NCBI GenBank assembly: GCA_964022665.1
Contig: CAXIDF010000003.1
Span: 224,218 to 288,217 of the forward strand
Reading direction: 5' to 3'
DNA length: 64,000 nucleotides
Origin: Haliea sp964022665
GTDB lineage: Bacteria > Pseudomonadota > Gammaproteobacteria > Pseudomonadales > Halieaceae
The position numbers and the translations under genes were made by a program. The stretch's first letter is position 1, and the number at the start of each line of letters is the position of its first letter. Positions 51,849-61,159 of the stretch are shown one piece after another. Under the pieces are notes generated by a model. It was not told the DNA's origin. It was given only the letters and a program-made list of their open reading frames with translations, and did not search any database.

Positions 51849-52703
51849 ATGACAAAAGACTGGCAAGGATCTGTCTGTGTAGTTACGGGGGCAGGCAGCG
51901 GCATTGGCGCAGGGCTGGCTCGCCATGCCCTGCACCTGGGCATGAGGGTGGTTGGTGTTGACGTGTCCGCTGCCGGGCTGGAACGCCTGGTGGACAGTGT
52001 GCCCCAGCACCGCGAGCAGCTCACGACGCAGGTGCTTGATGTTACCGATCCGGAGGCCGTTGGGGATTTCGCGGCCCAGGTCTACGCACGGCACGGGGCG
52101 ATCAACCTGCTGTTCAACAATGCCGGCGTACTCGTGGATGGCAAGTGCTGGGAACGACCCCTGCGGGATTGGCGTTGGATCATTGACGTCAATATCATGG
52201 GGGTGATTCACGGTATCCACCATTTCGTACCACGCATGCTGCAACAGGGACAACCGGCGCGGATCATTAACACCGCATCCATTGGTGGCTTGCTCGGTGG
52301 GGGCACCTACATGAGCCCCTACCAAACGACAAAACACGCGGTCGTGGTGTTGACCGAAAGTCTCTACAAGGAGCTGACGGCGGAATCCGACTCGGTCACG
52401 GCATCCGTTCTCTGTCCTGCGGAAGTTGCGACCGATATCTGGCATTCGGACCGTCTGCGGCCCGAAGAGCAGCACGTGACGCTGGGTGAGGCGGAGCAGC
52501 GGTTTCATGATGCGGTCGCGACCAGTGTCGCGGCAGGGCCCTCACCTGACGATTTTGCAGCCCGCGTATTTGAGGGTGTTGACGCTGGCCGCTTTTGGCT
52601 CATTCCAGATTCCGGCTTCATGCCGTTTCTGCAGCAGCGAACTTGGGATATTGCCCAGCAGCGGGACCCGGACACCGTCACCAAGATCCATTTCGACAGC
52701 TGA
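51849..52703 (+). CDS. Short-chain dehydrogenase/reductase (SDR)
   Basis: The 284-aa NAD(P)-dependent oxidoreductase has the cofactor motif TGAGSGIGAGLA, FNNAGV, and the active-site Tyr and Lys in SPYQTTKHAVV with Ser in INTASIGGL. The acidic VDVSAA after the second strand favours NAD. It follows the receptor gene on the same strand. The substrate alcohol or ketone is unknown. Confidence 0.92.
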   Translation: MTKDWQGSVCVVTGAGSGIGAGLARHALHLGMRVVGVDVSAAGLERLVDSVPQHREQLTTQVLDVTDPEAVGDFAAQVYARHGAINLLFNNAGVLVDGKCWERPLRDWRWIIDVNIMGVIHGIHHFVPRMLQQGQPARIINTASIGGLLGGGTYMSPYQTTKHAVVVLTESLYKELTAESDSVTASVLCPAEVATDIWHSDRLRPEEQHVTLGEAEQRFHDAVATSVAAGPSPDDFAARVFEGVDAGRFWLIPDSGFMPFLQQRTWDIAQQRDPDTVTKIHFDS

Positions 52704-52712
52704 GCACCAACT

Positions 52713-52743
52713 GTAGCCTTTAGTCTGGCAAACTGAAGGCTAC
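52713..52743. terminator. Bidirectional hairpin between SDR and PQQ dehydrogenase genes
   Basis: GTAGCCTTTAGT and ACTGAAGGCTAC pair over 12 positions with one G-T wobble around CTGGCAA. It sits in the tail-to-tail junction and overlaps the last codons of the dehydrogenase gene. Confidence 0.5.
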
Positions 52744-55065
52744 CACGAAGTCACCAATCGTCGTCTGAAGATACTGGTGCCCGCCGGCGGCTATCACCAC
52801 ATACTCTCTGCCGTCTTCCTCCGACACAAAACTCATGGGCGTTGCCTGACCGCCAGCCGGCAAGCGCGCTTTCCACAGTTCCCGGCCAGTATCCGTGTCA
52901 AAGGCGCGGAGATGATTGTCCTGAGCCGCGGCCACGAAAATCAGGCCACCCGCCGTGATGATCGATCCACCCTGGGAAAAAGCGCCCGGCACCGGGACGC
53001 CCAGCGGAGCGACATCTTCGGTGGTTCCCAGGGGGCGTTGCCACAGCAGCTCGCCGCTATTCAAGTCAATCAACGACAGACGTCCCCAGGGCGGCGCATT
53101 GCACGGAATGCCCAGCGGCGAGGCAAAGGGGCGCTCTGTGGACACCGCATAGGGGGTGCCGAGCTGGGGCGAGATGGGCACACCGCGGTCATCGAAGCTG
53201 ATGGTCTCACCTGGGGGCGCCTGGTCACGAGGCAGCAGCTGGACCAGCAGGGGCATGTAGGACGAATTCACCGCCATCACCTGCCGCACTTCGTCCACCG
53301 AGACACTACCCCAGTTCATGATGCCGTTGTTGCCGGGCCAGAGCAGCGCGCGATCCAGACCTGGCGGTGTAAACCTGCCTTCGTACCGCAGGCGACGAAA
53401 ACTTATCCTGCACCACAGCTGATCCACTGTGGTAGCGCCCCACATGTCACGCTCCGTCAGCGGTGGCGGTGCCAGCCCGGCCAAACCTGCAGATACCGGC
53501 TGCGTGGGAGCGTAGCGCTCCCCGGGCACGGTTCCAGCGAGTACTGGCTGTTCTGCCACTGCCGCAATGGGCTCACCCGTGCGCCGGTCGAGCAGAAAGA
53601 TCTCACCCTGTTTGGTGGGCTGTATCAGCGCCGGCACCGAGGCACCGGCAATGGGCAGATCGACCAGCACTGGCTGTGAGGCAACGTCGTAATCCCACAG
53701 GTCGTGATGCACTGTCTGAAATGACCAGCGCGGCATACCCGTATCCACGTCCAGGGCAACCACAGAGCTCGCATAGCGGCCCTGGGCCTCACTGCGCTGG
53801 CCACCAAAGTAATCGGGTGTTGCATTGCCTGTAGGGACATACACCAAACCGAGCGCTGCATCAGCACTGAACAGGCTCCAGGCATTGGGTGAGCCCCGGC
53901 TATATGCGTCCCCAGGCTGCCAGGGCCCCTGTTCCGCCGGACGCCCCGCGTCCCAGGCCCAGCGCAGAGCGCCCGTGGCAACATCGTAGGCACGGACCAC
54001 GCCGGGAGGCTCGTCCACTGACATGTTGTCCAGCACAAATCCTCCCAGCACTGCGACATCACCGATCACAGTCGGGGGCGATGTCACCAGGTAATAGCCA
54101 GGCTTCACCTCGCCCATCCCCTCCAGCAGGGAGACTTCGCCGTGCTCGCCAAAACCCTCGCAGCGCTCGCCAGTCGCCGCATCCAGGGCGATCAGCCGGG
54201 CATCCAGGGTGGCTACCAGAATCCGCCGCGGGCACAGTGCATCAGGCTCGTTAGTCTCGTGATAGGATACGCCGCGGCAAGCCAGCATATAGACACCCGT
54301 CGCATCAATTTCCGGGTCATGGCGCCATTGCTCACGGCCTGTTGCTGCCTCCAGGGCAATAACAATATTGCGTGGCGAACAGAAGTAAAGGCTGTTGCCT
54401 ACCTTGAGAGGCGTTGCCTGAAAACTGTAGGCATTGTGAGCCTCCGGGTAGGCCGCAGGGATATCACCACTGCGATAGGTCCAGGCAGGTTCCAGCTGGT
54501 GCACATTGTCACGGTTGATTGCGCGTGCAGGCACGTAACGGGTACCCGCGAGGGTGCGCCCGTAGACACGCCATTCACTCGCATTCTGCGCCTCAATGGC
54601 CACCGGTGACGCCGGCGCTGGCGAAGCCACCCGCAGGGCAACCGGATCCCTGAAGAGTGTGAGCAGCAGAATGCCGGCCACCGTGGCGATAAGCCCTGTT
54701 GCACGGCCAATAGAACCAGCTTTTCCTGATACCCGGGCCGCAGGCCGAAGCACCAGCACGATGAGAATGGCAAAACCCAGAGGCAACCCAACCCGAGGCA
54801 GTAGCAGCCAGAAATGAAAACCCACCTCAATCAGCGCCCAGGCCAGGGTACCCGCCAACAGCGCCAGATAGAGCCACAGGCCCAGCAGCTGCCCGCGCCA
54901 AACCAGAAAGGCTGCCGAGAGGGTGAGAATGCCGGCGGGGAGGTAGTACCAGGAACCACCCAGGCCAATCAGCCAACTACCGCCTGCCGCCATCCAGCCT
55001 CCCACCAGCACCAGAAACATTGATAGTACGGTGCGCGCGAACATCGGCTGTGCTATAAAACTCAT
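52720..55065 (-). CDS. Membrane-bound PQQ-dependent dehydrogenase (glucose/quinate/shikimate family)
   Basis: The 781-aa enzyme should oxidise a sugar or cyclic alcohol in the periplasm and pass electrons to quinone. It has about five N-terminal membrane helices (residues 10-125), then an eight-blade quinoprotein domain: EWRVYGRTLAGTRYVPARAINRDNVHQLEPAWTYRSGDI, SPPTVIGDVAVLGG, HHDLWDYDVASQPVLVDL and GGLIFVAAAQDNHLRAFDTDTGRELWKARLPAGGQATPM. Subfamily members also act on quinate, shikimate and other alcohols. PQQ synthesis genes are not in the window. It is divergent from a LuxR gene. Confidence 0.94.
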   Translation of the reverse strand: MSFIAQPMFARTVLSMFLVLVGGWMAAGGSWLIGLGGSWYYLPAGILTLSAAFLVWRGQLLGLWLYLALLAGTLAWALIEVGFHFWLLLPRVGLPLGFAILIVLVLRPAARVSGKAGSIGRATGLIATVAGILLLTLFRDPVALRVASPAPASPVAIEAQNASEWRVYGRTLAGTRYVPARAINRDNVHQLEPAWTYRSGDIPAAYPEAHNAYSFQATPLKVGNSLYFCSPRNIVIALEAATGREQWRHDPEIDATGVYMLACRGVSYHETNEPDALCPRRILVATLDARLIALDAATGERCEGFGEHGEVSLLEGMGEVKPGYYLVTSPPTVIGDVAVLGGFVLDNMSVDEPPGVVRAYDVATGALRWAWDAGRPAEQGPWQPGDAYSRGSPNAWSLFSADAALGLVYVPTGNATPDYFGGQRSEAQGRYASSVVALDVDTGMPRWSFQTVHHDLWDYDVASQPVLVDLPIAGASVPALIQPTKQGEIFLLDRRTGEPIAAVAEQPVLAGTVPGERYAPTQPVSAGLAGLAPPPLTERDMWGATTVDQLWCRISFRRLRYEGRFTPPGLDRALLWPGNNGIMNWGSVSVDEVRQVMAVNSSYMPLLVQLLPRDQAPPGETISFDDRGVPISPQLGTPYAVSTERPFASPLGIPCNAPPWGRLSLIDLNSGELLWQRPLGTTEDVAPLGVPVPGAFSQGGSIITAGGLIFVAAAQDNHLRAFDTDTGRELWKARLPAGGQATPMSFVSEEDGREYVVIAAGGHQYLQTTIGDFVVAFSLPD

Positions 55066-55147
55066 CGGTTACCACCCTCTTTTCTGGCGAGATACCTTAG
55101 TATCAGCAGACGCCGGTCAGCCTCATGCATTTGCAGGAGCCGTGAAC

Positions 55148-56278
55148 ATGCAGTCTCCTCCGGCCAGCGCGCCGTGTGCCCTTGATCAGTACGCCTCCCT
55201 CATCACGGCCTTGTTTCACGGTCCTTTTCAGGACTCACCCTGGGCCGATTTCCTCGACAACCTCCGGGCTCTGACGTCTCCCTGCATTGCGGTCATCGGC
55301 CTGCGCCTGCCGACACCCGGTGACAGCGGCATTGCCTATGTGGGCGGCGCGCAATACTCGGCGCAGGATCTCAAGAACTTTGCCAACCAATACTCAGCAC
55401 TGGCACCGTTGATCGATCTCCCGGACGGGGTCACCGTATCCCTAGACGACCTGATCAGCAGAAAGCAGCTGCATCAAACCGTTTACTATCAGTCTTTCAT
55501 GAAACCGGCCAATCAAGAACAGCTGATAGGTTTTGACATTCATCACAAGGGCAAGGTTGGGTTCTTCCTGCGGCTTATTCGGGGGCAGGGAGAGCCGGAT
55601 TTCAACGGCCGGGAGCGCCAGCTTCTCGACCTCCTGATTCCCCCTTGCAGAGAGCTGGCACGGTGGCTGGAACACAATCGCAGCCTCATTCGGGAGCATC
55701 AGCTGCACGAGCAGGCTTTCTCAAGCCTGGTACTGGGGTCCATCATCCTGGACGCCAATATGCACGTCATCTATATCAACAGCGTTGCAGAACAGCTGCT
55801 GGAGAACAATCCCGGGATCACCCAGGTAAACGGCAAACTCAGGGTGCTGCGGCAACAGGAGCACCAGGAAATACAGCAGGCGGTTGCGCGCCTGTTGTCA
55901 GCCGTCACCCAGGGTTTGCCCCACGTCATACCCATTGCCAGGCAAGCGGGCCACTCACCGCTGTTTCTGACGCTGCGGCGGCTTCCCCAGCAGGATCAGC
56001 TGGAGAATACGAATCACATCGCACTCTACATGACCGACCCCGAGCTGCGTCGAATCGACCAGACCCAGCTGGTCATGGAGGCCTTCGGCCTGACACCCCA
56101 AGAGGCGAGGCTGGTGATCTCCCTCGCCAATGGCGGAACGCTCGAGGATTTTGCCGGCGACACCGGGGTGAGCAAAAATACCGCCAGAACCCATCTGTAC
56201 GCCAGCTTCCGCAAGATAGGTGTGTCGCAGCAGTCCGCACTGGTGAGCCACGTGATCCGGGCAATTTACGGACTCTGA
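55148..56278 (+). CDS. LuxR-family transcriptional regulator with PAS-like sensor
   Basis: The 376-aa protein ends in a LuxR helix-turn-helix (FGLTPQEARLVISLANGGTLEDFAGDTGVSKNTARTHLYASFRKIGVSQQSALVSHVI). Upstream lies a PAS-like segment (LGSIILDANMHVIYINSVAEQLLENNPGI) and an unrecognised N-terminal domain. The ATG at 55148 has GGAG nine bases upstream. It is divergent from the PQQ dehydrogenase gene and is the only regulator in this part of the cluster, so it is a good candidate for its activator. Confidence 0.9.
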   Translation: MQSPPASAPCALDQYASLITALFHGPFQDSPWADFLDNLRALTSPCIAVIGLRLPTPGDSGIAYVGGAQYSAQDLKNFANQYSALAPLIDLPDGVTVSLDDLISRKQLHQTVYYQSFMKPANQEQLIGFDIHHKGKVGFFLRLIRGQGEPDFNGRERQLLDLLIPPCRELARWLEHNRSLIREHQLHEQAFSSLVLGSIILDANMHVIYINSVAEQLLENNPGITQVNGKLRVLRQQEHQEIQQAVARLLSAVTQGLPHVIPIARQAGHSPLFLTLRRLPQQDQLENTNHIALYMTDPELRRIDQTQLVMEAFGLTPQEARLVISLANGGTLEDFAGDTGVSKNTARTHLYASFRKIGVSQQSALVSHVIRAIYGL

Positions 56279-56291
56279 TAAACGGCCTGAC

Positions 56292-58175
56292 TCAGCCAGG
56301 CGTGTACCAGATCGGTGAACTATAGGCCCGCTCCTGGTGCAAGAGCTCCGCTGCATCAGGAATCTGACCATTCAGGCGCACACGATCAAACACCGGCCAG
56401 CGCGGCGTGGGTATTTCCAGAACCCTGAGATAGTAGAAGGCTGGCTGTTTTGCATCAAACTCTTCATCCCTCCACTGTACCGCCAGGTAGGGTGAACCGA
56501 TGGTGTTGAGATACTCGCCGCTGGCTAAATCCACGGTATTACCCACTGCCGGCAAGCGAGCGTCAACATCACGCTGACGTTCACCGGACCATGCCACGTC
56601 ATGAACTTTCTCGTGGAATTTGCCCTCAGCATCCAGCCAGCCCTTCACGATCTGCAGTCGATCCAGGTTTGCGCCTTCGGGATCTCGCTGTACTGCGAGC
56701 AAAAATTCCGGTGCCTCACCGCCGGGCCCTTCCAGTTCGCCACCCATGGGCACGCCCAGCTGATAAGCCCGATGCACATAATCAGGGTAAGCCAGCAAGT
56801 TGTCAGGAAACTTCCAGCCAGCGAAAAACCGCACGGCAATGCGTGGCCCCGTCGTTGCAAACACTTCCCTGCGCTGAATGGCATCGAAGATTGCAGCACG
56901 ACTGTTTTCGGTTGCCCAGACACCGGCGTAACCCGAGGCAACCTGCTGCCAGCGATCAACCTTGGGACTGGCTGGCTCGGCATTGACAAAACGCCCCTGG
57001 GCACGATCCGGGGCCGGCTCATGATCGGCAGACTTGCCCCAGAAATTGTCTTCCTCGACGGCTGCGAGGCCATTATGCGCATCCGACGCGCCAATCATGC
57101 CAAACTGGAAAGGGTTGGCGCCATGCACCTTCATCAACGCCAGACCAATCCCGAGAGCAGAGCGTGCGTACTCGTACTGAAGCATGGCAGGCTCTTTGTC
57201 GATCGTGCCAAACAGGTTGCCATAGTCCCAAGTGCCAAAATCTGCGAACTCGTCAGTCGTGGAGAGCAGTGGATGCGTTTCACCATCCCCCTTGATCTGA
57301 GTGACCTCCACGACAGGCTCCCAGCGCGCCCGGCGCATCACATAGTCGCGGTCCACAGGCTGGCCGTTGTAGTTGGTGGGCGCAAACATCAAACCATTGC
57401 TTGCATTGCCATTGTGGGGGATCGCCAGCGCCCTCCCGCCCGTGGTGGTCTCATAGTCCTCTAGGTAATCCCACAAACGCTCAGGATCAAGACTTTCCAG
57501 AGCGGAGAACGGTGTCACCTTGACCAGCCGGTCTGCATCATCGCGGAACATGACGACGCGGTGCAGGTTATTGCCACTGGGCATTGAGGTCCACTCAAAG
57601 CCAGCGAAGGCAGTGAAAACCCCGGGCTGGTTAGCCGCTTCTGCGTAATCATTGACTCGCTCCCAGGCTGATCGACGCATACCTTCAACGGCTTCTTGCT
57701 CATCGGCTTGCAGAATAGACAGCGAAAATTTCATGCCAATTTCACCCAGTACCGCCAATCGCTGGGCGGTATCGCCATGCAGTTTATCCATCCAGCGGCG
57801 CGCTACGGGGAACCGCCGTGCATCAGCATCCTGCCTTTCCAGAGACGACAGCACGCCCAAATACTCTGCATGATCGGAGACTACCAGGAAGTCCAGGGGT
57901 CGATTCAGCCGCGCCGTCATCCCATTGCTGGCAATGACCTTTTCCCCCCGAGCGAACGCATAGGCCTGCTCGGGGGTGAGGGCGACATTACCCATGCTGA
58001 AGGCATCAGGCGAGTACGTGGTATGCAAATGAGTGTCACCCCACAACAACAGCGCAGGCCATTGGACATCGTGGGCAGGAGAATACGTTGCCGGCGCTTC
58101 TGCGAGTAGCTGCAGTGGCAACGCCAACAGCATCAGAGATGACAGCGCAAAGCGCTTTAAACCGTGTTGTGGCAT
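56292..58175 (-). CDS. DUF3604 family protein, PHP-like metal-dependent hydrolase fold
   Basis: The 627-aa protein has a signal peptide (LSSLMLLALPLQLLAEA) and a PHP-type metal motif LLWGDTHLHTTYSPDAFS (HxH), a second site in VSDHAEYLG and HGANPFQFGMIGASDAHNGLA. These histidines and aspartates are typical of phosphoesterase-like or amidohydrolase-like metal sites, but no DUF3604 member has a function I can cite. It appears exported. It lies tail to tail with the LuxR gene, 13 bases apart. Confidence 0.88.
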   Translation of the reverse strand: MPQHGLKRFALSSLMLLALPLQLLAEAPATYSPAHDVQWPALLLWGDTHLHTTYSPDAFSMGNVALTPEQAYAFARGEKVIASNGMTARLNRPLDFLVVSDHAEYLGVLSSLERQDADARRFPVARRWMDKLHGDTAQRLAVLGEIGMKFSLSILQADEQEAVEGMRRSAWERVNDYAEAANQPGVFTAFAGFEWTSMPSGNNLHRVVMFRDDADRLVKVTPFSALESLDPERLWDYLEDYETTTGGRALAIPHNGNASNGLMFAPTNYNGQPVDRDYVMRRARWEPVVEVTQIKGDGETHPLLSTTDEFADFGTWDYGNLFGTIDKEPAMLQYEYARSALGIGLALMKVHGANPFQFGMIGASDAHNGLAAVEEDNFWGKSADHEPAPDRAQGRFVNAEPASPKVDRWQQVASGYAGVWATENSRAAIFDAIQRREVFATTGPRIAVRFFAGWKFPDNLLAYPDYVHRAYQLGVPMGGELEGPGGEAPEFLLAVQRDPEGANLDRLQIVKGWLDAEGKFHEKVHDVAWSGERQRDVDARLPAVGNTVDLASGEYLNTIGSPYLAVQWRDEEFDAKQPAFYYLRVLEIPTPRWPVFDRVRLNGQIPDAAELLHQERAYSSPIWYTPG

Positions 58176-58266
58176 GGTTGCAGTCTCCCGAACAAAACCG
58201 CCTGCGGCGGGTTCTATACAGCCAACAGTATGAAGGGGTGGTTACTTGCCAACCTCATGAATATGC

Positions 58267-58298
58267 ATGATGGCAACACGCATTTATGCCACCATCAT
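58267..58298. promoter_or_regulatory. Inverted repeat before the second SDR gene
   Basis: ATGATGG and CCATCAT are inverted copies 18 bases apart in the gap between DUF3604 and the SDR gene, followed by the AGGAGGAG ribosome-binding site. It could be an operator for the nearby LuxR protein. Confidence 0.3.
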
Positions 58299-58333
58299 GG
58301 GAACGAAACACAGCACACAGGAGGAGTCCCGCC

Positions 58334-59119
58334 ATGCATCAGGATCTGCTGGATCGCGTTGCCGTCATAACCGGTGCGGGTAGCGGCATTGGCAGAGCGA
58401 CGGCACAGGTATTGAGCGAACGGGGCTGCCTGCTGATATTGAACGATGTCAACCATGATGATGTTGAAGCCACGCGCACGTCACTGACAGACCCGGCGCG
58501 AGCCGTTACCCTCATTGCCGACATTGGCAATCCTGCTACTGCGGACGATCTGGCGGCACTGGCCGTGGACACCTTCGGGGCTCTGCACATCTGGGTGAAT
58601 AACGCGGCTCGGTCCATGTTTGGCCCCCTGGCCGATTGCAGTAACGACGCCTGGGACGCAGTGTTTCGCGTCACCCTGGATGGCGCCTTTTACGGCATAC
58701 GCAGCGCCCTGCAGGCCATGCGCAACAACCCCGGGCCAGCGGCGGGTGCAATCGTCAACATTGCTTCCGGTGCGGCACTCGCGGGAGAGGAGGGCCTGGG
58801 CGCCTATGGTGCCGCCAAGGCAGCGCTGGTCAACCTCACCCGCACCACGGCGGTGGAAAATGCGCGCTACGGCATTCGCTGTAATGTGATTTTGCCGGGG
58901 CCCATTGCGACGCCGCCAATGCTGGCAGCGGCGGCACAAACACCCGGCGGGGTCGACGGCTGGGCCGCGCAAACGGTCCCGGGCAGACTCGGCAGGCCGG
59001 AAGAAGTTGCCCAGGCCATCGCCTTCCTGGTGTCTGAGCAAGCGTCCTACGTCAATGGCGCCTTGCTGTGCGTTGATGGCGGCGTGTCGGCAAGAACCAA
59101 CTCACCGCGCTTCGACTAG
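58334..59119 (+). CDS. Short-chain dehydrogenase/reductase (SDR)
   Basis: The 261-aa protein is a classical SDR: TGAGSGIGRATAQ, NNAARSMFG, Ser in VNIASGAALAG and Tyr/Lys in GAYGAAKAALVN, with a C-terminal FLVSEQASYVNGALLCVDGGVSAR typical of FabG-like members. The ATG at 58334 has an excellent AGGAGGAG upstream. Its 3' end overlaps that of the convergent transketolase gene by 18 bases. Confidence 0.93.
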   Translation: MHQDLLDRVAVITGAGSGIGRATAQVLSERGCLLILNDVNHDDVEATRTSLTDPARAVTLIADIGNPATADDLAALAVDTFGALHIWVNNAARSMFGPLADCSNDAWDAVFRVTLDGAFYGIRSALQAMRNNPGPAAGAIVNIASGAALAGEEGLGAYGAAKAALVNLTRTTAVENARYGIRCNVILPGPIATPPMLAAAAQTPGGVDGWAAQTVPGRLGRPEEVAQAIAFLVSEQASYVNGALLCVDGGVSARTNSPRFD

Positions 59120-60079
59120 ATCACGCATGCGTGAGGCGGTTTCCGCGATGGTCAGCCCGTAGCGGGCGTAGAGCTGGTCTGGCATACCAGTGGCAAGAAC
59201 TTCATCGGGAAGACCTTGGATTGCAAAGGGAATACCGAGCGCATTGCGTGCCAGCACCTCTCCGACCGCGCTGCCCAGGCCACCGGTCACAAGATGTTCT
59301 TCCACGGTGAGGATAGCTCTGGTTTCACTGGCGGCTGAGAGAATCGCGGCCTCGTCCAGGGGCTTGAGGCTGTAGGCATCCAGGACCCGGATAGACAGGC
59401 CTTCCTGCGCCAGCAAGTCCGCTGCACCGGCCGCCAGCTGTGCCCCAAGGCCGGTACCAATGATGGTTCCGTGACATCCTTCCCGCAGCAGGCCAAAACG
59501 CCCTATGGTAATCTCCGGAGGCTCACTGTAGACCGGATTGACGTTGGCATCGGTGAGGCGAATAAAGACTGGGCCCTTGACCTGCTCACAGGCGGTGAGC
59601 ATTGCCGTCGCAGCATTGTCATCCGCAGGCGCGAGAACCGTGAGACCGGGAATGGCGCGGGTAATCGCAATATCCTCCACCGCATGGTGGGTTGTACCGA
59701 AAAAGCCCATGGCCAGGCCGCTCCAGGCCGACAGGATGCGCACAGGCACCTGCGTAAAGGCAATGTCAGCACGAATCTGTTCAGCACATTTGAGAGCGCC
59801 GAAAGCACCCATCTGCAGCACGAAAACCTTATAGCCGTAGGTCGCCATGCCCGCCGCCATGGACATGGCATTGCACTCGGCGATACCGGCATCGATGAAT
59901 CGCTCGGGGAACTGCTGCACAAAGGCACCTGTTACCGGGCCGCCCCCCAGATCGGGCGAGATCAAAAGAACCTGCTCATCCTGCTCGCCAAAGCGGCGGA
60001 AAGCCTCACCCAGGTTGCCGACATAGCTGCTTTCAACAGCACCCGCGTTGAAGCTGAAGGGGTCACTCATGCCACTCAT
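59102..60079 (-). CDS. Transketolase-like protein, C-terminal (pyrimidine-binding) subunit
   Basis: The 325-aa protein covers the PYR and C-terminal domains of a split transketolase: DLGGGPVTGAFVQQFPERFIDAGIAECNAMSMAAGMATYG (catalytic Glu region), TTHHAVEDIAI and a C-terminal transketolase domain (LDAYSLKPLDEAAIL; TVEEHLVTGGLGSAVGEVLA). Its ATG overlaps the stop of the partner gene (ATGA), so the two are made in step. Split transketolases occur in many bacteria; which sugar or keto donor this pair uses is unclear. Confidence 0.9.
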   Translation of the reverse strand: MSGMSDPFSFNAGAVESSYVGNLGEAFRRFGEQDEQVLLISPDLGGGPVTGAFVQQFPERFIDAGIAECNAMSMAAGMATYGYKVFVLQMGAFGALKCAEQIRADIAFTQVPVRILSAWSGLAMGFFGTTHHAVEDIAITRAIPGLTVLAPADDNAATAMLTACEQVKGPVFIRLTDANVNPVYSEPPEITIGRFGLLREGCHGTIIGTGLGAQLAAGAADLLAQEGLSIRVLDAYSLKPLDEAAILSAASETRAILTVEEHLVTGGLGSAVGEVLARNALGIPFAIQGLPDEVLATGMPDQLYARYGLTIAETASRMRDLVEAR

Positions 60080-60942
60080 AGTACTGACTCCTTGATTTCA
60101 CGCTTGGCACGCTCAAGATCCACACCATTTAACGAACCCAAATGCCACTCACGGGGGGAGGCTTCCATAAAGGAAATCCCCTTGCCTTTCAGGGTGCGCG
60201 CCACAATGCAGCAGGGTTTGTCTGCAGGCTCCATGGCCTCGGCAAAGGCCGCCATCAGAGCTGCGGGATTGTGTCCATCCACCTCGACACAGCGCCAGCC
60301 GAAGCTGCCGAAGCGCTCAGTGAGCGGCTCTATGCTCATGACAGACTCGGTGGGTCCATCAGCGCATGATCCGTTGGCATCAACAATTGCCACAAGATTG
60401 CCTGCAGAGTAATGGGACGCAGCCATAGCCGCCTCCCAGACTTGACCTTCATGAACTTCGCCATCCCCGAGCAGCACATAGACACGATGGTCCTTGTTTT
60501 GCCTGCGGGCGGCCATGGCCATGCCCAAACCGACAGACAGGTTATGGCCCAGCGAACCGGAACTGAAGTCGACGCCTGGCGCTTGATGCATGTCGGGATG
60601 ATCCGTCAGCCTGCTACCCAGCTGACCAAAGGTCTGCAACCACTCGTGCGGAAAAAACTCCAACTCGGCAAACAGCGGCCACAAGGCGACAGCGACGTGA
60701 CCTTTGCCCAGCAGAAAGCGATCGCGATCGGGCCAGTCTGGCACCCCCTGGCGCAGTCGCAGCACATGGTGATACAGCGTCACAAGAATCTCGGCGCAGG
60801 ACAAGCTGCTGGAGTAATGCCCCATGGGGGCATGGCTGATCACCTCGAGAATTTCCAGACGCAATTGTTGGCTGCGCTCGGCCAGGTATCGGCTACTTAC
60901 CGGCCTGAGCCGCTGCAGACAGTCGGTTTCTGCTACGGTCAC
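60076..60942 (-). CDS. Transketolase-like protein, N-terminal (ThDP-binding) subunit
   Basis: The 288-aa subunit has the ThDP-binding motif LLGDGEVHEGQVWEAAMAASHYSAGNLVAIVDAN (GDG...N), LLGKGHVAVAL and SSGSLGHNLSVGLGMAMAARR. The early signature is GHYSSSLS instead of the usual GHIGGSLS. It starts at a GTG with AGGAG upstream. With the C-terminal subunit it makes a complete ThDP enzyme moving two-carbon units, placed in a catabolic cluster rather than a pentose-phosphate locus. Confidence 0.91.
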   Translation of the reverse strand: MTVAETDCLQRLRPVSSRYLAERSQQLRLEILEVISHAPMGHYSSSLSCAEILVTLYHHVLRLRQGVPDWPDRDRFLLGKGHVAVALWPLFAELEFFPHEWLQTFGQLGSRLTDHPDMHQAPGVDFSSGSLGHNLSVGLGMAMAARRQNKDHRVYVLLGDGEVHEGQVWEAAMAASHYSAGNLVAIVDANGSCADGPTESVMSIEPLTERFGSFGWRCVEVDGHNPAALMAAFAEAMEPADKPCCIVARTLKGKGISFMEASPREWHLGSLNGVDLERAKREIKESVL

Positions 60943-61159
60943 GTTGATGCTTCTCCTGTGGGCGGCTGAGTGCTGACCGCTTGATACTGCTGCGCGGCCA
61001 TATTAACGACTGCAAGCTTGCCGCAAACAATGGCTGGGAACATCGTACGAATTCATGAGGGCAGAGTGAGAAACCAACTTTAGTATGGCTACCTCGACTG
61101 CACAGGCGCAGCAGTGCCGGCGCCCATTGTGGTCGGGAAATTTCCCGTGGTAGCTTCCC

